Both the position numbers and the translations under genes were made by a program. A stretch of 64,000 nt of DNA from CAYWLQ01 sp964458775 (lineage in GTDB: Bacteria > Myxococcota_A > Polyangia > JAAYKL01). The stretch spans positions 21,334 to 85,333 of the forward strand of contig CAYWLQ010000003.1 of assembly GCA_964458775.1 (NCBI GenBank). Reading direction: 5' to 3'. The notes under the pieces were generated by a model. The model searched no databases, was not told the origin of the DNA, and saw only the letters and a program-made list of their open reading frames with translations. Each line of letters starts with the position of its first letter. Positions within the stretch are counted from its first letter, which is position 1. This document shows positions 36,667 to 45,122 of this stretch, piece by piece.

Positions 36667-38097
36667 TTAGTCTTTTTTCTTTTCAGCGGCGCGGCGGGTT
36701 TCGAGTTCGTCTACAATCTGCTTCATTTTCTTTTCGTTAAGCGGATAGACTATCATTGCTATTGTGGCCAGTGCGGCTCCGATTGCGGGAATCCAGCTCA
36801 TCATCGACTTGAGGCCTTGCAACGTTGTGGTATTTTGATCGGCATTTGCTTCGTACCCGAACCATGACAACAAGGCTCCTCCCAGCATTCCTCCTACGGT
36901 CCAACCAAGGGATTGAGCTAGAGATGATGCGGACATAACAAGACCAGTTGCTCGACGACCGTCTTTCCATTCAGAATAGTCAACTGCGTCTGTGTACATA
37001 GCAAAAACCAACGGAGTAGTCGGTCCCATAAAAACGCTAACCAAGGTTTGAAGAATAAATATGGTTAGAATGGCATCGGGCGGAATCCAGTAGTAGATGA
37101 TTGTCAAACCGGCCGAAAGACCCATCAGTACAATATAAGCGACCTTTTTGCCCAGTTTCTTGGTCATCGTTCCGGTAAGAAGGATCGTTCCCACTATGGC
37201 TGCAATCATGCCTATGCCGTTAAACCATCCCATAAGAGTTTCAACGCTTCTTACAGCACCGAAGAGCGGTTGCTCACCGACATAGTATTTAATGTAGAAA
37301 GCAGCAGTGGCGTTTCTCATTGATACATAAGAGAGGGTGAATAATCCCAACAAGAAAAGAATAAGCCATGGAACATTTGTAATAATATTCTTGATGTCTT
37401 GAAGTAGGTTTGTCTCTTGGTTTGCCGGAGGTTTGATGCGCTCTTTTGATGTTGTATAAGTAATAAACCAAAGAACTACGGATAGAGCGGCAAACAACCC
37501 CATAGCAAGCATATACCCTTGTTGACTGGCGGCTTTTTGAGCTTCCTGTGTAACCGCTCCGTCCATTCCGCCGAGCATTTTTACCATATTAGGCAAGAAA
37601 AAGGCTATTACAGCGCCGGCACTGAAAGCTCCTACAAATCTAAACTGAGAAGCACTCGCACGCTCAATCGGATCAGGCGAAATTACACCCAACAATGAAG
37701 AATAAGGAATATTAATACCGGCATAAAGTAAGCCGAATGCTAAATAGGTAACATAGGCATAAATGAGTTTTCCGTCTGACGCTAAATCAGGAGTAAAAAA
37801 ACATAGAGCGCCCACAATACCGTAGGGAACAGCCAACCACAAAATAAACGGTCTAAATTTCCCCCATTTGGTTTCTGTTCGGTCTGAGATAACACCTACA
37901 ACGAAAACGGCAACACTATCAAAAGAACGAATAATGCCGAACATGGCGGCAACAGCCACAGCACTGAGTCCAAAAGTATCAGTGTAAAAAATTGTTCCGT
38001 AAAAGATAAACGTCATCCAAAATAAGTTGGATGCGAAATCACCTCCGGCATAGCCTGCTTTTTCTTTAAAACTGAGCTTAATTGCATCTGTGTTCAT
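36667..38097 (-). CDS. GPH-family sugar:cation symporter (MelB-like MFS)
   Basis: A 476-residue twelve-span transporter of the glycoside-pentoside-hexuronide family, which imports sugars with Na+ or H+. Family marks are LSFKEKAGYAGGDFASNLFW at the start, the cation-site region SFDSVAVFVVGVISDRTETKWGKFRPFILW with its Asp residues, YSSLLGVISPDPIERAS in the next loop, and DAVDYSEWKDGRRATG in the second half. The sugar is unknown and no catabolic gene is next to it. A perfect 7-bp inverted repeat lies about 80 bases upstream. Confidence 0.9.
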   Translation of the reverse strand: MNTDAIKLSFKEKAGYAGGDFASNLFWMTFIFYGTIFYTDTFGLSAVAVAAMFGIIRSFDSVAVFVVGVISDRTETKWGKFRPFILWLAVPYGIVGALCFFTPDLASDGKLIYAYVTYLAFGLLYAGINIPYSSLLGVISPDPIERASASQFRFVGAFSAGAVIAFFLPNMVKMLGGMDGAVTQEAQKAASQQGYMLAMGLFAALSVVLWFITYTTSKERIKPPANQETNLLQDIKNIITNVPWLILFLLGLFTLSYVSMRNATAAFYIKYYVGEQPLFGAVRSVETLMGWFNGIGMIAAIVGTILLTGTMTKKLGKKVAYIVLMGLSAGLTIIYYWIPPDAILTIFILQTLVSVFMGPTTPLVFAMYTDAVDYSEWKDGRRATGLVMSASSLAQSLGWTVGGMLGGALLSWFGYEANADQNTTTLQGLKSMMSWIPAIGAALATIAMIVYPLNEKKMKQIVDELETRRAAEKKKD

Positions 38098-38176
38098 AAA
38101 TACACCTCTCCAATCAAAAAAATTGTAGACCGATAATCGGTTTGGAATAATACAAGAACTTGAAAATATTTAAAAG

Positions 38177-38194
38177 TCATTTAGTATTAAATGA
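38177..38194. promoter_or_regulatory. Perfect inverted repeat between the GPH symporter and small lipoprotein genes
   Basis: TCATTTA, GTAT, TAAATGA. Seven-base perfect arms, AT-rich, placed upstream of both divergent genes: a possible operator. A second inverted repeat, CACTTG (38280-38285) and CAAGTG (38296-38301), sits 22 bases before the lipoprotein ATG. Confidence 0.4.
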
Positions 38195-38322
38195 TTATCT
38201 CTTAAGAAAAATTTGATAACCTGCTTAACACAGATTTAAAGTCAGTAATTTGTTTGAAAAACTGATTTGAAAAAACAATCACTTGTTTGAATTTTCAAGT
38301 GAGTCTTTCATGGAGGTCAAAT

Positions 38323-38604
38323 ATGAAAAAAAACATCGTTTCTTTGTACATGCTGTTTTTGATATTCTGTATTTTCAGCTGTGACAGCTCAGATGAAGAT
38401 GAGAGGGGAGCATGTGCGAGTACAAATGCCATTCTTAATGAGTGTGTCGAAAACCGTCCGGAAGATGAGTGTTTGGAAAACAACGAGAAACAATTGAACG
38501 GAGGAAGTTGGTCATGGCACAAAGGAACATCATGTTCCAGTCTCGGTTACACAAAGCTCTGCAATTACTCATATATTCGTCCAAGTGACTCTTGTCCGTA
38601 TTGA
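38323..38604 (+). CDS. Small Cys-rich lipoprotein, function unknown
   Basis: A 93-residue predicted lipoprotein, with ATG 38323 seven bases after GGAGG. The signal peptide ends at a lipobox (IFSC-DS, Cys about 18) after a hydrophobic run (LYMLFLIFCIF). The mature part of about 75 residues starts with an acidic linker and has eight Cys including the lipidated one, with Trp/Tyr-rich ends (GGSWSWHKGTSC, YTKLCNYSYIRPSDSCPY); the spacing suggests disulphides in a small surface domain. No family recognised. Confidence 0.7.
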   Translation: MKKNIVSLYMLFLIFCIFSCDSSDEDERGACASTNAILNECVENRPEDECLENNEKQLNGGSWSWHKGTSCSSLGYTKLCNYSYIRPSDSCPY

Positions 38605-38637
38605 TTTATGACTACAAAGAACGATAATTGTCTTTTC

Positions 38638-39408
38638 CTATGCGTATTTTCTGTTCAAAAAGTATTTGATTTCGCCCTCTTTGGTTAGGGGGATTATTTC
38701 ATTACGATAAAATGCCATTATCTTTTCAGGCTGAATAAGTCTTCTTACGGATGGATTTATATGTCCCTGAATATGTTCGACTTTCTCGGCAACGCGGTTA
38801 AGAATGTGTTCTTCTACTTCGGCTCTGGTAAGAGCCTTCATCAATCCTTCTCTATCATTTGTTTCTGCCATACCTCGATACTTAGTCGGATCAGATTGAT
38901 ATTTGGCTTCGGCAACATTGAGAGCCCCAAAATGAATTCTTCTCGCAACTGCCTGAAGTGCCATTACATCGTGTTCTACAGAAGAACCGTAGTGACCGTC
39001 TTCTTCTATCGGACAGATTTCCGGAATCAGCTTTAGATATGCCGGTAATATTTCATTTGTCATGCTTATGAGATCGTAACTGTCAATCATCAAACCGGTA
39101 TTTACCGATTGAATTTTGCGCTTAGGTGCTGAAAGATTTTTTGAAAAAGGGCGTTCTTCGGGAACAGTAAACCGTCCGAATACTGAATCGGTTTCCTCGT
39201 GCATGCGAAGTCTTATTTCAAGGAGACTTTTGTCTCCGGCACCCTCAAAACCGCTTAGGCCGGGTTGATAAACCGTTAAATTCGCAGCCGTTTGGGCTCT
39301 GTTCATCAGCGTAAATATTATGGTTTCTTCCAGGCCTTCCAAAACCGCTGCTATTTGGGCCAAATCGAATTTTCCGTTGTGATGTATAGGTTTTATGACA
39401 GAATTCAT
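38638..39408 (-). CDS. Chorismate mutase, eukaryotic (yeast/plant AroQ) type
   Basis: Converts chorismate to prephenate for Phe/Tyr synthesis. The 256-residue protein is not the short bacterial AroQ but matches the all-helical yeast Aro7/plant type along its whole length: VLEGLEETIIFTLMNRAQ at the start, YGSSVEHDVMALQAVARRIHFG then VAEAKYQSD (active-site Arg and Lys helix), REGLMKALTRAEVEEHIL, and IPLTKEGEIKYFLNR at the end with the Thr/Glu active-site pair. Compared with the yeast helix as I remember it, one residue is inserted between RIHFG and VAEAK. Start ATG 39406-39408 has GGAG six bases upstream. Monocistronic; no allosteric site can be judged. Confidence 0.9.
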   Translation of the reverse strand: MNSVIKPIHHNGKFDLAQIAAVLEGLEETIIFTLMNRAQTAANLTVYQPGLSGFEGAGDKSLLEIRLRMHEETDSVFGRFTVPEERPFSKNLSAPKRKIQSVNTGLMIDSYDLISMTNEILPAYLKLIPEICPIEEDGHYGSSVEHDVMALQAVARRIHFGALNVAEAKYQSDPTKYRGMAETNDREGLMKALTRAEVEEHILNRVAEKVEHIQGHINPSVRRLIQPEKIMAFYRNEIIPLTKEGEIKYFLNRKYA

Positions 39409-39601
39409 TGTTTTCTCCAAAACAGTTTTGTTTATAATAAGCTTTTTGTCGTAAAAAGCGACGCTTTTGCGAAGCGCCTTTTGTCAAAAATAATTATTTC
39501 CTGAACGATTGTTCAATCTAAATTTTGCGTTCATTGTTTCTTTATGCTAAAGAATTTGAAATATATGTAAACACTCCATATCGACAAAGGAGAAGTGTAT
39601 T

Positions 39602-40102
39602 ATGTTGCGAATTCAAAACGACAAAAGAAACACTGGTTCCTATTCTATAAACCTGTCGATATCGAACAAAAGTGTAAATGTTAAAAATCTTAATGATTTT
39701 TCGCAAACAAAATCATTAAATGAAAACGATTCGTCGCTTCCGACACTTCTTATTGTAGATGACGATGAAAATATCCTTAAAGTAGCTCAACGTATGTTAG
39801 CCGGTGCTTTTAGTATAAAGACTGCTAAAAATGCTGTCGAAGGAGCTCGTTTACTGAAAGAAAATTACTTCAATGCTGTTTTAACCGATTTTAACATGCC
39901 TGACCGAAACGGTTTGTGGCTGTTGGATATTGCGCGAAAAAGCAATCCGCAAATTAGGCGTGTTTTATTTTCCGGTGACGGTCCGGCAGATATTTCCGAA
40001 CACATGCAATCAGGACTAATCCACAAGTTTGTAGCAAAACCTTCCGGTAAAAAAGAGCTGACAGCTGCGCTAAAATATTATGACGGATGTCATACTGTCT
40101 AA
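39602..40102 (+). CDS. Stand-alone response regulator receiver protein
   Basis: A 166-residue protein: a 48-residue Ser/Asn-rich leader, then one receiver domain (LPTLLIVDDDENILKVAQRML) with the acidic pocket DDD, phosphoacceptor Asp96 (LTDFNMP), a Ser/Thr switch site (LFSGDG) and the conserved Lys (VAKPSG). No output domain, so it works by binding partners, as CheY does. AAAGGAG precedes the ATG. The kinase is not in the window. The next gene, an MglA-like GTPase on the same strand 280 bases on, could belong to the same signalling pathway. Confidence 0.9.
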   Translation: MLRIQNDKRNTGSYSINLSISNKSVNVKNLNDFSQTKSLNENDSSLPTLLIVDDDENILKVAQRMLAGAFSIKTAKNAVEGARLLKENYFNAVLTDFNMPDRNGLWLLDIARKSNPQIRRVLFSGDGPADISEHMQSGLIHKFVAKPSGKKELTAALKYYDGCHTV

Positions 40103-40381
40103 AGTTTCAGTTGTCTTTTTCTGTAACTTTTAAAAAATGCAGGTGAAAAAAATCCCCCCTCAAAGGAAAGTCTATTTTTGTTCTTGGCTTTGGCTGCCGG
40201 TAAAGGCCTTTTAAAACAGAGGGACATTACTAGAGAAGGTATAAACCGCTAACCTATCGAAGAACCTGTTTTCCCAAACGGTTTTTGAGAAGTTACTTTT
40301 TTCTTTTACAAGTTGCTATACATTATATGCTTTATTGTTAAAACGAGGTATTAATAAGAGCCTGGAGGGTGAATTTATTTT

Positions 40382-41731
40382 ATGGTTTCCGTCAATCCAT
40401 TGACCAGAGAAATATTTCTAAAAATAGTCTATTACGGTCCCGGATTGGGCGGAAAAACTACCACGCTTCAGTATATTCACGAAACTACGGATCCTCAGCA
40501 TTGCGGTAAGATGGTTTCGTTAGATACGCCGGTGGAGCGCACTTTATATTTTGACTACCTACCGGTAAGGCTTCCGGAAATAGGCGGTTATGCGCTTAAG
40601 CTTCAGTTGTTTACCGTACCCGGCCAAATTCATTTTAATGCAACGCGAAAGTTAGTTCTTTCAAACGCTGACGGAGTTGTATTTGTTGCTGACAGTCAAC
40701 GATCAAGATACGAAGCGAATCTGGAATCATATGATAATTTATTGTTCAATTTATCGGATTACGGAGTGAACACCGATGATTTTCCTATTATTTTTCAATA
40801 TAATAAGCGAGATTTAATTGATATTGCATCCATTGCCGATTTGGATAGAGACCTAAATCGTAAGAAAAAACCTTCCTTGGGTACAGATGCAGTCAAAGGG
40901 ACTAATATATATGAAGCTCTAGAACTGATTACCAAGGAAGTGTTAAGAAATCTTAAACGCAAAGGTGTAACTCCTTCAGTTTCAGCCAATCAGAACAATT
41001 CCGACAATGATAGAGATAATATTAGGATAGAAGAGAGCAAACCGCAGTTTTCTGAGCAAACCTCAGAAAATACAGTAAAGATTCAACTAAAAAATCTCCC
41101 CGTAAAAGCGCTTCCTTTGGAGGATGCTGTATCAAAAATTGCGGATAGAACGGCATTAGGTTCACAGGAATATTTAGGTAATTCAGGTGTTTCCTATGAA
41201 TCGAAATCTGCAATTCTGAAAAACAAAACAAAACATCGCAATTCTTCAAGTCCTTATGAAGATACCATTTCGGGAATTCCGATATCTGAGGAACAAAAAG
41301 CGCCCAAAATAGTTCTGGAGCGACCGACTATTCCCGCTCCTTTTGCAGTGCCGAACCAAGTTTTTAATGTGCCTTCGACTTCAAATGCTTCTCTTAATCC
41401 TTCAGCTTCGGTTCTACCGAGATTTACGTTTGTTCCTATTTGGCCGGAACAAGCTAGAAAACGCGGAATTGAAATTGAAACAGCTATTTGTGAAAGACGT
41501 TATCTTGATGCGGCTCGTCTCATTGCATCCGAAATCGATTTGATTATTTCTATTCATAGAAGGGATGTAAAAGCTCGCTCCGCTACGACGGTTATAGCTC
41601 TTTTGGGTTTGGATAGTGTACAATATAGAGATGTATTAAATATGGCGGATAAATCAGCATCTGAAATTACTCTTAGTAATGTTCTTTTTGCTTATCTTTA
41701 TCTTTTGCAAGTTATAGAAAAGAGTCGTTAG
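40382..41731 (+). CDS. MglA-like small GTPase with long C-terminal extension
   Basis: A 449-residue protein whose first 200 residues are an MglA-type GTPase: FLKIVYYGPGLGGKTTTLQYIHE (P-loop), the switch regions around LDTPVERTLYFDYLPV and KLQLFTVPGQIHFNATRK, and FQYNKRDL (base recognition). In Myxococcus, MglA sets cell polarity and drives gliding and pilus switching. MglA itself is about 195 residues; here about 250 extra residues follow, mostly Ser/Pro/Asn-rich linker and then a helical end (ARKRGIEIETAICERRYLDAARLIASEIDLII) that could bind partners. No MglB lies next to it. ATG 40382 follows GGAGGG at a long distance. Confidence 0.85.
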   Translation: MVSVNPLTREIFLKIVYYGPGLGGKTTTLQYIHETTDPQHCGKMVSLDTPVERTLYFDYLPVRLPEIGGYALKLQLFTVPGQIHFNATRKLVLSNADGVVFVADSQRSRYEANLESYDNLLFNLSDYGVNTDDFPIIFQYNKRDLIDIASIADLDRDLNRKKKPSLGTDAVKGTNIYEALELITKEVLRNLKRKGVTPSVSANQNNSDNDRDNIRIEESKPQFSEQTSENTVKIQLKNLPVKALPLEDAVSKIADRTALGSQEYLGNSGVSYESKSAILKNKTKHRNSSSPYEDTISGIPISEEQKAPKIVLERPTIPAPFAVPNQVFNVPSTSNASLNPSASVLPRFTFVPIWPEQARKRGIEIETAICERRYLDAARLIASEIDLIISIHRRDVKARSATTVIALLGLDSVQYRDVLNMADKSASEITLSNVLFAYLYLLQVIEKSR

Positions 41732-41867
41732 TATACCTTGCCAAACTAACAGATATCGTTTAGCAAAGTTCTTGCGCAAAATGCAAAACATAAGGATTGT
41801 ATTCATATGTACTACAAAGTAACCTGCTTGCGAAAAAACGACTGAGTTTTGTTAAATAGGAGAAAAA

Positions 41868-44800
41868 ATGGTAAGCGATAAGAAGGCTAATAAGAAGATC
41901 GCAAACGACAAAAGCACTTTAAGCAAACAGCCTTTTCTAAAAAACCGGTGGAATCAGATAATGATTGCACTGATTATAGGCACAGTTGCATACGCTTTTA
42001 TTGATAAAGACAAAGACGGACGCTCAACAGCACTGAGAATATACGAAAGCCTGGTAAAGGGAGAAGCCTCTGACAATGTTGTTCAAAATATTAAAGACGG
42101 CATAGCTAAAGCAACAGAAGGTTGTGCCAAGCCGTCTTCTGAAGAAGTTGAGGCGCATTACAAGGATAATGCCGGATCATTGCCGGTGGCTCCGGATTTT
42201 GACGCTGATCCTGGTGAAATATGCGGCAACGGCAAGTCACTATTTTGCACATCCAAGCCGCCGCAAAAACCTATTCCCGATTCTTGGAAAGCACCGCCTC
42301 GTCAGGGAACAGATCCCAACTATATTGGTCCTGAACCGGGAGCACCTTTTAAGGAATCTCCTTACGCTATGCCGTCTCCAAAGATCATTCTAGTTCGCGA
42401 CCCAATTCAGGATCATAAAGACCCGGCTATGGTGCCTGAGGTAAAAAAGGCTGCAGGTCGAGCTGCCGGGAAAATTGGATATTTGGGAAACCGAGATCCC
42501 AAAAGCACTTTTGTGGATTTCGGTCCGCATTTGGTTCCTTTGGAGGCAAGCACCTTTGAAGGCGATGATGATGAGGTAGTTGCCAAGGACCTTTTAGCAA
42601 AGGGTATTGATTTTGTTTTGGTGGATCGGACATCACCCAGGGTCGGTCCGTGGATAGAAGAAAAAATGTCCAGTGTTCGTATCAGATTGCGAGATGCTGT
42701 AAGTCTTTCCTGGTTTCATCCGGTGGTGCTTGGCTCAGGATATGCAATGTTTCGCGTTGCTGAACCTTTTGTTATTCCCAAACATATCAAGCGTAGAATG
42801 GTAACCAGAGCTAGGGAGATAATGAAAGGCGAAACTCCTTCTAATCTAAATTTCGCAATATCCAATGCTGCTGTCGGTATGGATGAGTTTCGTGCGGTTG
42901 TTTCTCTTAGATGGAGGAATGAAGCCGGTTTAAAAGGAAGAAAGCTTGTAAAACGCATCGCGTCCGGGAAGTCTCTCATTGATGCTATCGACAAAGCTTC
43001 AGCATCTATTAATAAAGATTGGGCTTCAATTGCAAAATCGACTTTGGAGGATGATACTGTAAGCATTTCAAATGTTCCCGAAAACATTAAAGATGCATTG
43101 TCGAAAATGGAGATAGAAATAGAGGTTCTTTATAATGTATGCGCTTTGACTGACAAAAGAGCTCGCAATCTTGTATGGTACCTTGAACTTGGACTCGAAG
43201 GGTTAGCCATGCAAGGAAAAGGCAAGTTTCATTATTTGGAACCGGCTTATGCCGTGCATATGGAAATCGCGTCAGAGGTTCAATATCTAGAAAGAATGCT
43301 AAAGAAGCAGGGTTTTTCTCAGTTTCTAAGAGAGCCAAAAAAGACTAACAAGAAAAGAGGTTTGGTTCTTAACGAAACAGCCTGGATGAATGATACAGAA
43401 TACAGGTTGAGTAGATTTCGTACAGTACATTGGATTGAACGGGAAGCAAACGGCGAAATTGTTGAACTCTATCGTGGAGTACCGCTGAAAACCATATGGG
43501 ATGTTTCTCGTCCTGCTTTGGTGCGTTCTTTGGAACTGGGTGCTGAATGGCTTATGAACAATCAAACACCGGACGGACAGTATGCTTATAAATATGCTCC
43601 GACCAACAAACCGGGAAGACGATGGGAAGCGGGAGGCAATATTGTTCGTCATGCGCTTAATCCGTACACACTTCTCATGGTCAATAAGATTAAACCGGAC
43701 CCCAAATATGTAGAGAGTGCAAAGAAAGGAATTGAGTTTACACTCTCTTTTCTCAGGCACGCAGGCAATCGATGTGTAATATGTCACAGAGATCCGCCGG
43801 CTCGTTATTACAACGCCAAGATCGGTACTGTGGCAGTTACAATACTGTCCATTCTAAAGCTAGGTGATGTCGCTGATATTTCTGAGTACGACAGCGTGTT
43901 GAAATGCTTAGCAGAAGAATTGCTGTTTATGCAGGACAAAAACGGACACTTTTGGCAATACGATGTTCCTCCGGATCATCCATACTATGGAGCAGAAAGC
44001 ACCATTGCGCCTGGTGAGTTTATCTTTGCGCTTTCCAGACTTTATACTCATTATAAAGATGAGAAGTATAAGAAAGCAGTGGATCTAGCTTTGCCGTGGT
44101 ACATGAAAGCATGGCGCCAACTGGAAAAAGAGCGAACTCCTGAGGGCGTATATGATGAAGAACATCGCGTAAATCTAATCGGAATTGTTCCTTGGCTGGT
44201 GACCGCTATGAATGATTTGCATTTGACCACCAATGATCAACAGTATGCTGATATAGCTTTTGAGCAGCAGGATTGGATAGACAACGAGTATTTCTGGTAT
44301 TTAAACAGGTCGCAATATGCTGACTATGCAGGTGCGTCCTTTAAAACCCACAGAGAGCTTCCGGCTATCAACTCCTGTCAGTATACAGAAGGAGCTGCTG
44401 CCGCCTACGATCTGGCAAAACGTATCAATCGCGATGTTGAAAAACGCCGTCAGATAGTGGTTCATGGAATGAGATTCTGTTTGCAAACACAATATGACAG
44501 TTATGACAACACATTCTTCCTGCCTATTCCGGAAGAAGCAATGGGAGGTTACAGATATACAATAGGACACTTGAAACTCCGAAACGACTATAGTTATCAC
44601 GCTATGGCGGCAATTGCTCAAGCTGTAGACTATTTAGAACCGGATGACTATCCGGCAGAAAGACCGATAAGAATCCCGCCGGTATTAAAAGAGCTCTTGG
44701 GTGAAGTGGCAAACCCGCCTATGGATGTTCCAAGAACCCGTCCTTTGGAACCGGGAAAAAAGATTGAAATTCCTGTGCCGACAGTTCAAGAACAAACCGC

Positions 44801-44903
44801 TCCCAAAGAAGACAATGTGCAAGCGCTTCCGCCGAAACCGAGCATTCAAAGACCGCCAATACAATACAGCAAAGACCAAAATCAGGATGATGACGAGGAA
44901 TAA
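41868..44903 (+). CDS. Large membrane-anchored protein with alpha/alpha-barrel-like C-terminal domain
   Basis: A 1011-residue protein with one N-terminal span (NQIMIALIIGTVAYAFI, about 28-44) and no cleavage site, so the bulk is probably periplasmic. Residues 80-190 are Pro-rich; residues 190-330 look globular (FVDFGPHLVPLEAST, GIDFVLVDRTSPRVGPW, FHPVVLGSGYAMFRVAEPF). From about 560 a repeated helical pair pattern (ALVRSLELGAEWLMNNQTPDG, KGIEFTLSFLRHAG, EELLFMQDKNGHFWQYD, ALSRLYTHYKDEKYKKAVD) resembles the alpha/alpha toroids of glycosidases, terpene cyclases and C5-epimerases. CVICH at residues 636-640 fits the CxxCH heme c motif, but may be chance. Tail is Pro-rich. A polysaccharide-processing role is my best guess. 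Start ATG 41868 after GGAG. Confidence 0.65.
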   Translation: MVSDKKANKKIANDKSTLSKQPFLKNRWNQIMIALIIGTVAYAFIDKDKDGRSTALRIYESLVKGEASDNVVQNIKDGIAKATEGCAKPSSEEVEAHYKDNAGSLPVAPDFDADPGEICGNGKSLFCTSKPPQKPIPDSWKAPPRQGTDPNYIGPEPGAPFKESPYAMPSPKIILVRDPIQDHKDPAMVPEVKKAAGRAAGKIGYLGNRDPKSTFVDFGPHLVPLEASTFEGDDDEVVAKDLLAKGIDFVLVDRTSPRVGPWIEEKMSSVRIRLRDAVSLSWFHPVVLGSGYAMFRVAEPFVIPKHIKRRMVTRAREIMKGETPSNLNFAISNAAVGMDEFRAVVSLRWRNEAGLKGRKLVKRIASGKSLIDAIDKASASINKDWASIAKSTLEDDTVSISNVPENIKDALSKMEIEIEVLYNVCALTDKRARNLVWYLELGLEGLAMQGKGKFHYLEPAYAVHMEIASEVQYLERMLKKQGFSQFLREPKKTNKKRGLVLNETAWMNDTEYRLSRFRTVHWIEREANGEIVELYRGVPLKTIWDVSRPALVRSLELGAEWLMNNQTPDGQYAYKYAPTNKPGRRWEAGGNIVRHALNPYTLLMVNKIKPDPKYVESAKKGIEFTLSFLRHAGNRCVICHRDPPARYYNAKIGTVAVTILSILKLGDVADISEYDSVLKCLAEELLFMQDKNGHFWQYDVPPDHPYYGAESTIAPGEFIFALSRLYTHYKDEKYKKAVDLALPWYMKAWRQLEKERTPEGVYDEEHRVNLIGIVPWLVTAMNDLHLTTNDQQYADIAFEQQDWIDNEYFWYLNRSQYADYAGASFKTHRELPAINSCQYTEGAAAAYDLAKRINRDVEKRRQIVVHGMRFCLQTQYDSYDNTFFLPIPEEAMGGYRYTIGHLKLRNDYSYHAMAAIAQAVDYLEPDDYPAERPIRIPPVLKELLGEVANPPMDVPRTRPLEPGKKIEIPVPTVQEQTAPKEDNVQALPPKPSIQRPPIQYSKDQNQDDDEE

Positions 44904-44926
44904 GCTCCGTCGAGTTTAGATAACGC

Positions 44927-45001
44927 GCCGGATACAATACCCCGCCGGATACAATACCGCTCACAGGATAAATTGGCGTATACAATACCACCCATTGTAT
45001 A
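44927..45001. repeat. Direct and inverted repeats in a convergent spacer
   Basis: GCCGGATACAATACC occurs at 44927-44941 and 44944-44958 (period 17); a third, partial copy, TATACAATACC, is at 44979-44989. This copy also starts a hairpin: TATACAAT (44979-44986) pairs perfectly with ATTGTATA (44994-45001). It sits between the stop of the 1011-residue gene and the stop of uvrA, so a role at transcript ends is possible. Confidence 0.6.
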
Positions 45002-45122
45002 AAATGTGTAATTACGGAATGTTACGAAGAGGCAGGTCTCTCATGCTCGCTAAGGTTATTACAAGAATACAATGATTCTCAAATCAACATGGAATTTTTG
45101 GAAAACTCCGGCAATAATTTGT

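Noticed and set aside
40101..40130. Hairpin after the response regulator gene as terminator
   Set aside because: The stem has a T-T mismatch and is followed by A, not T.
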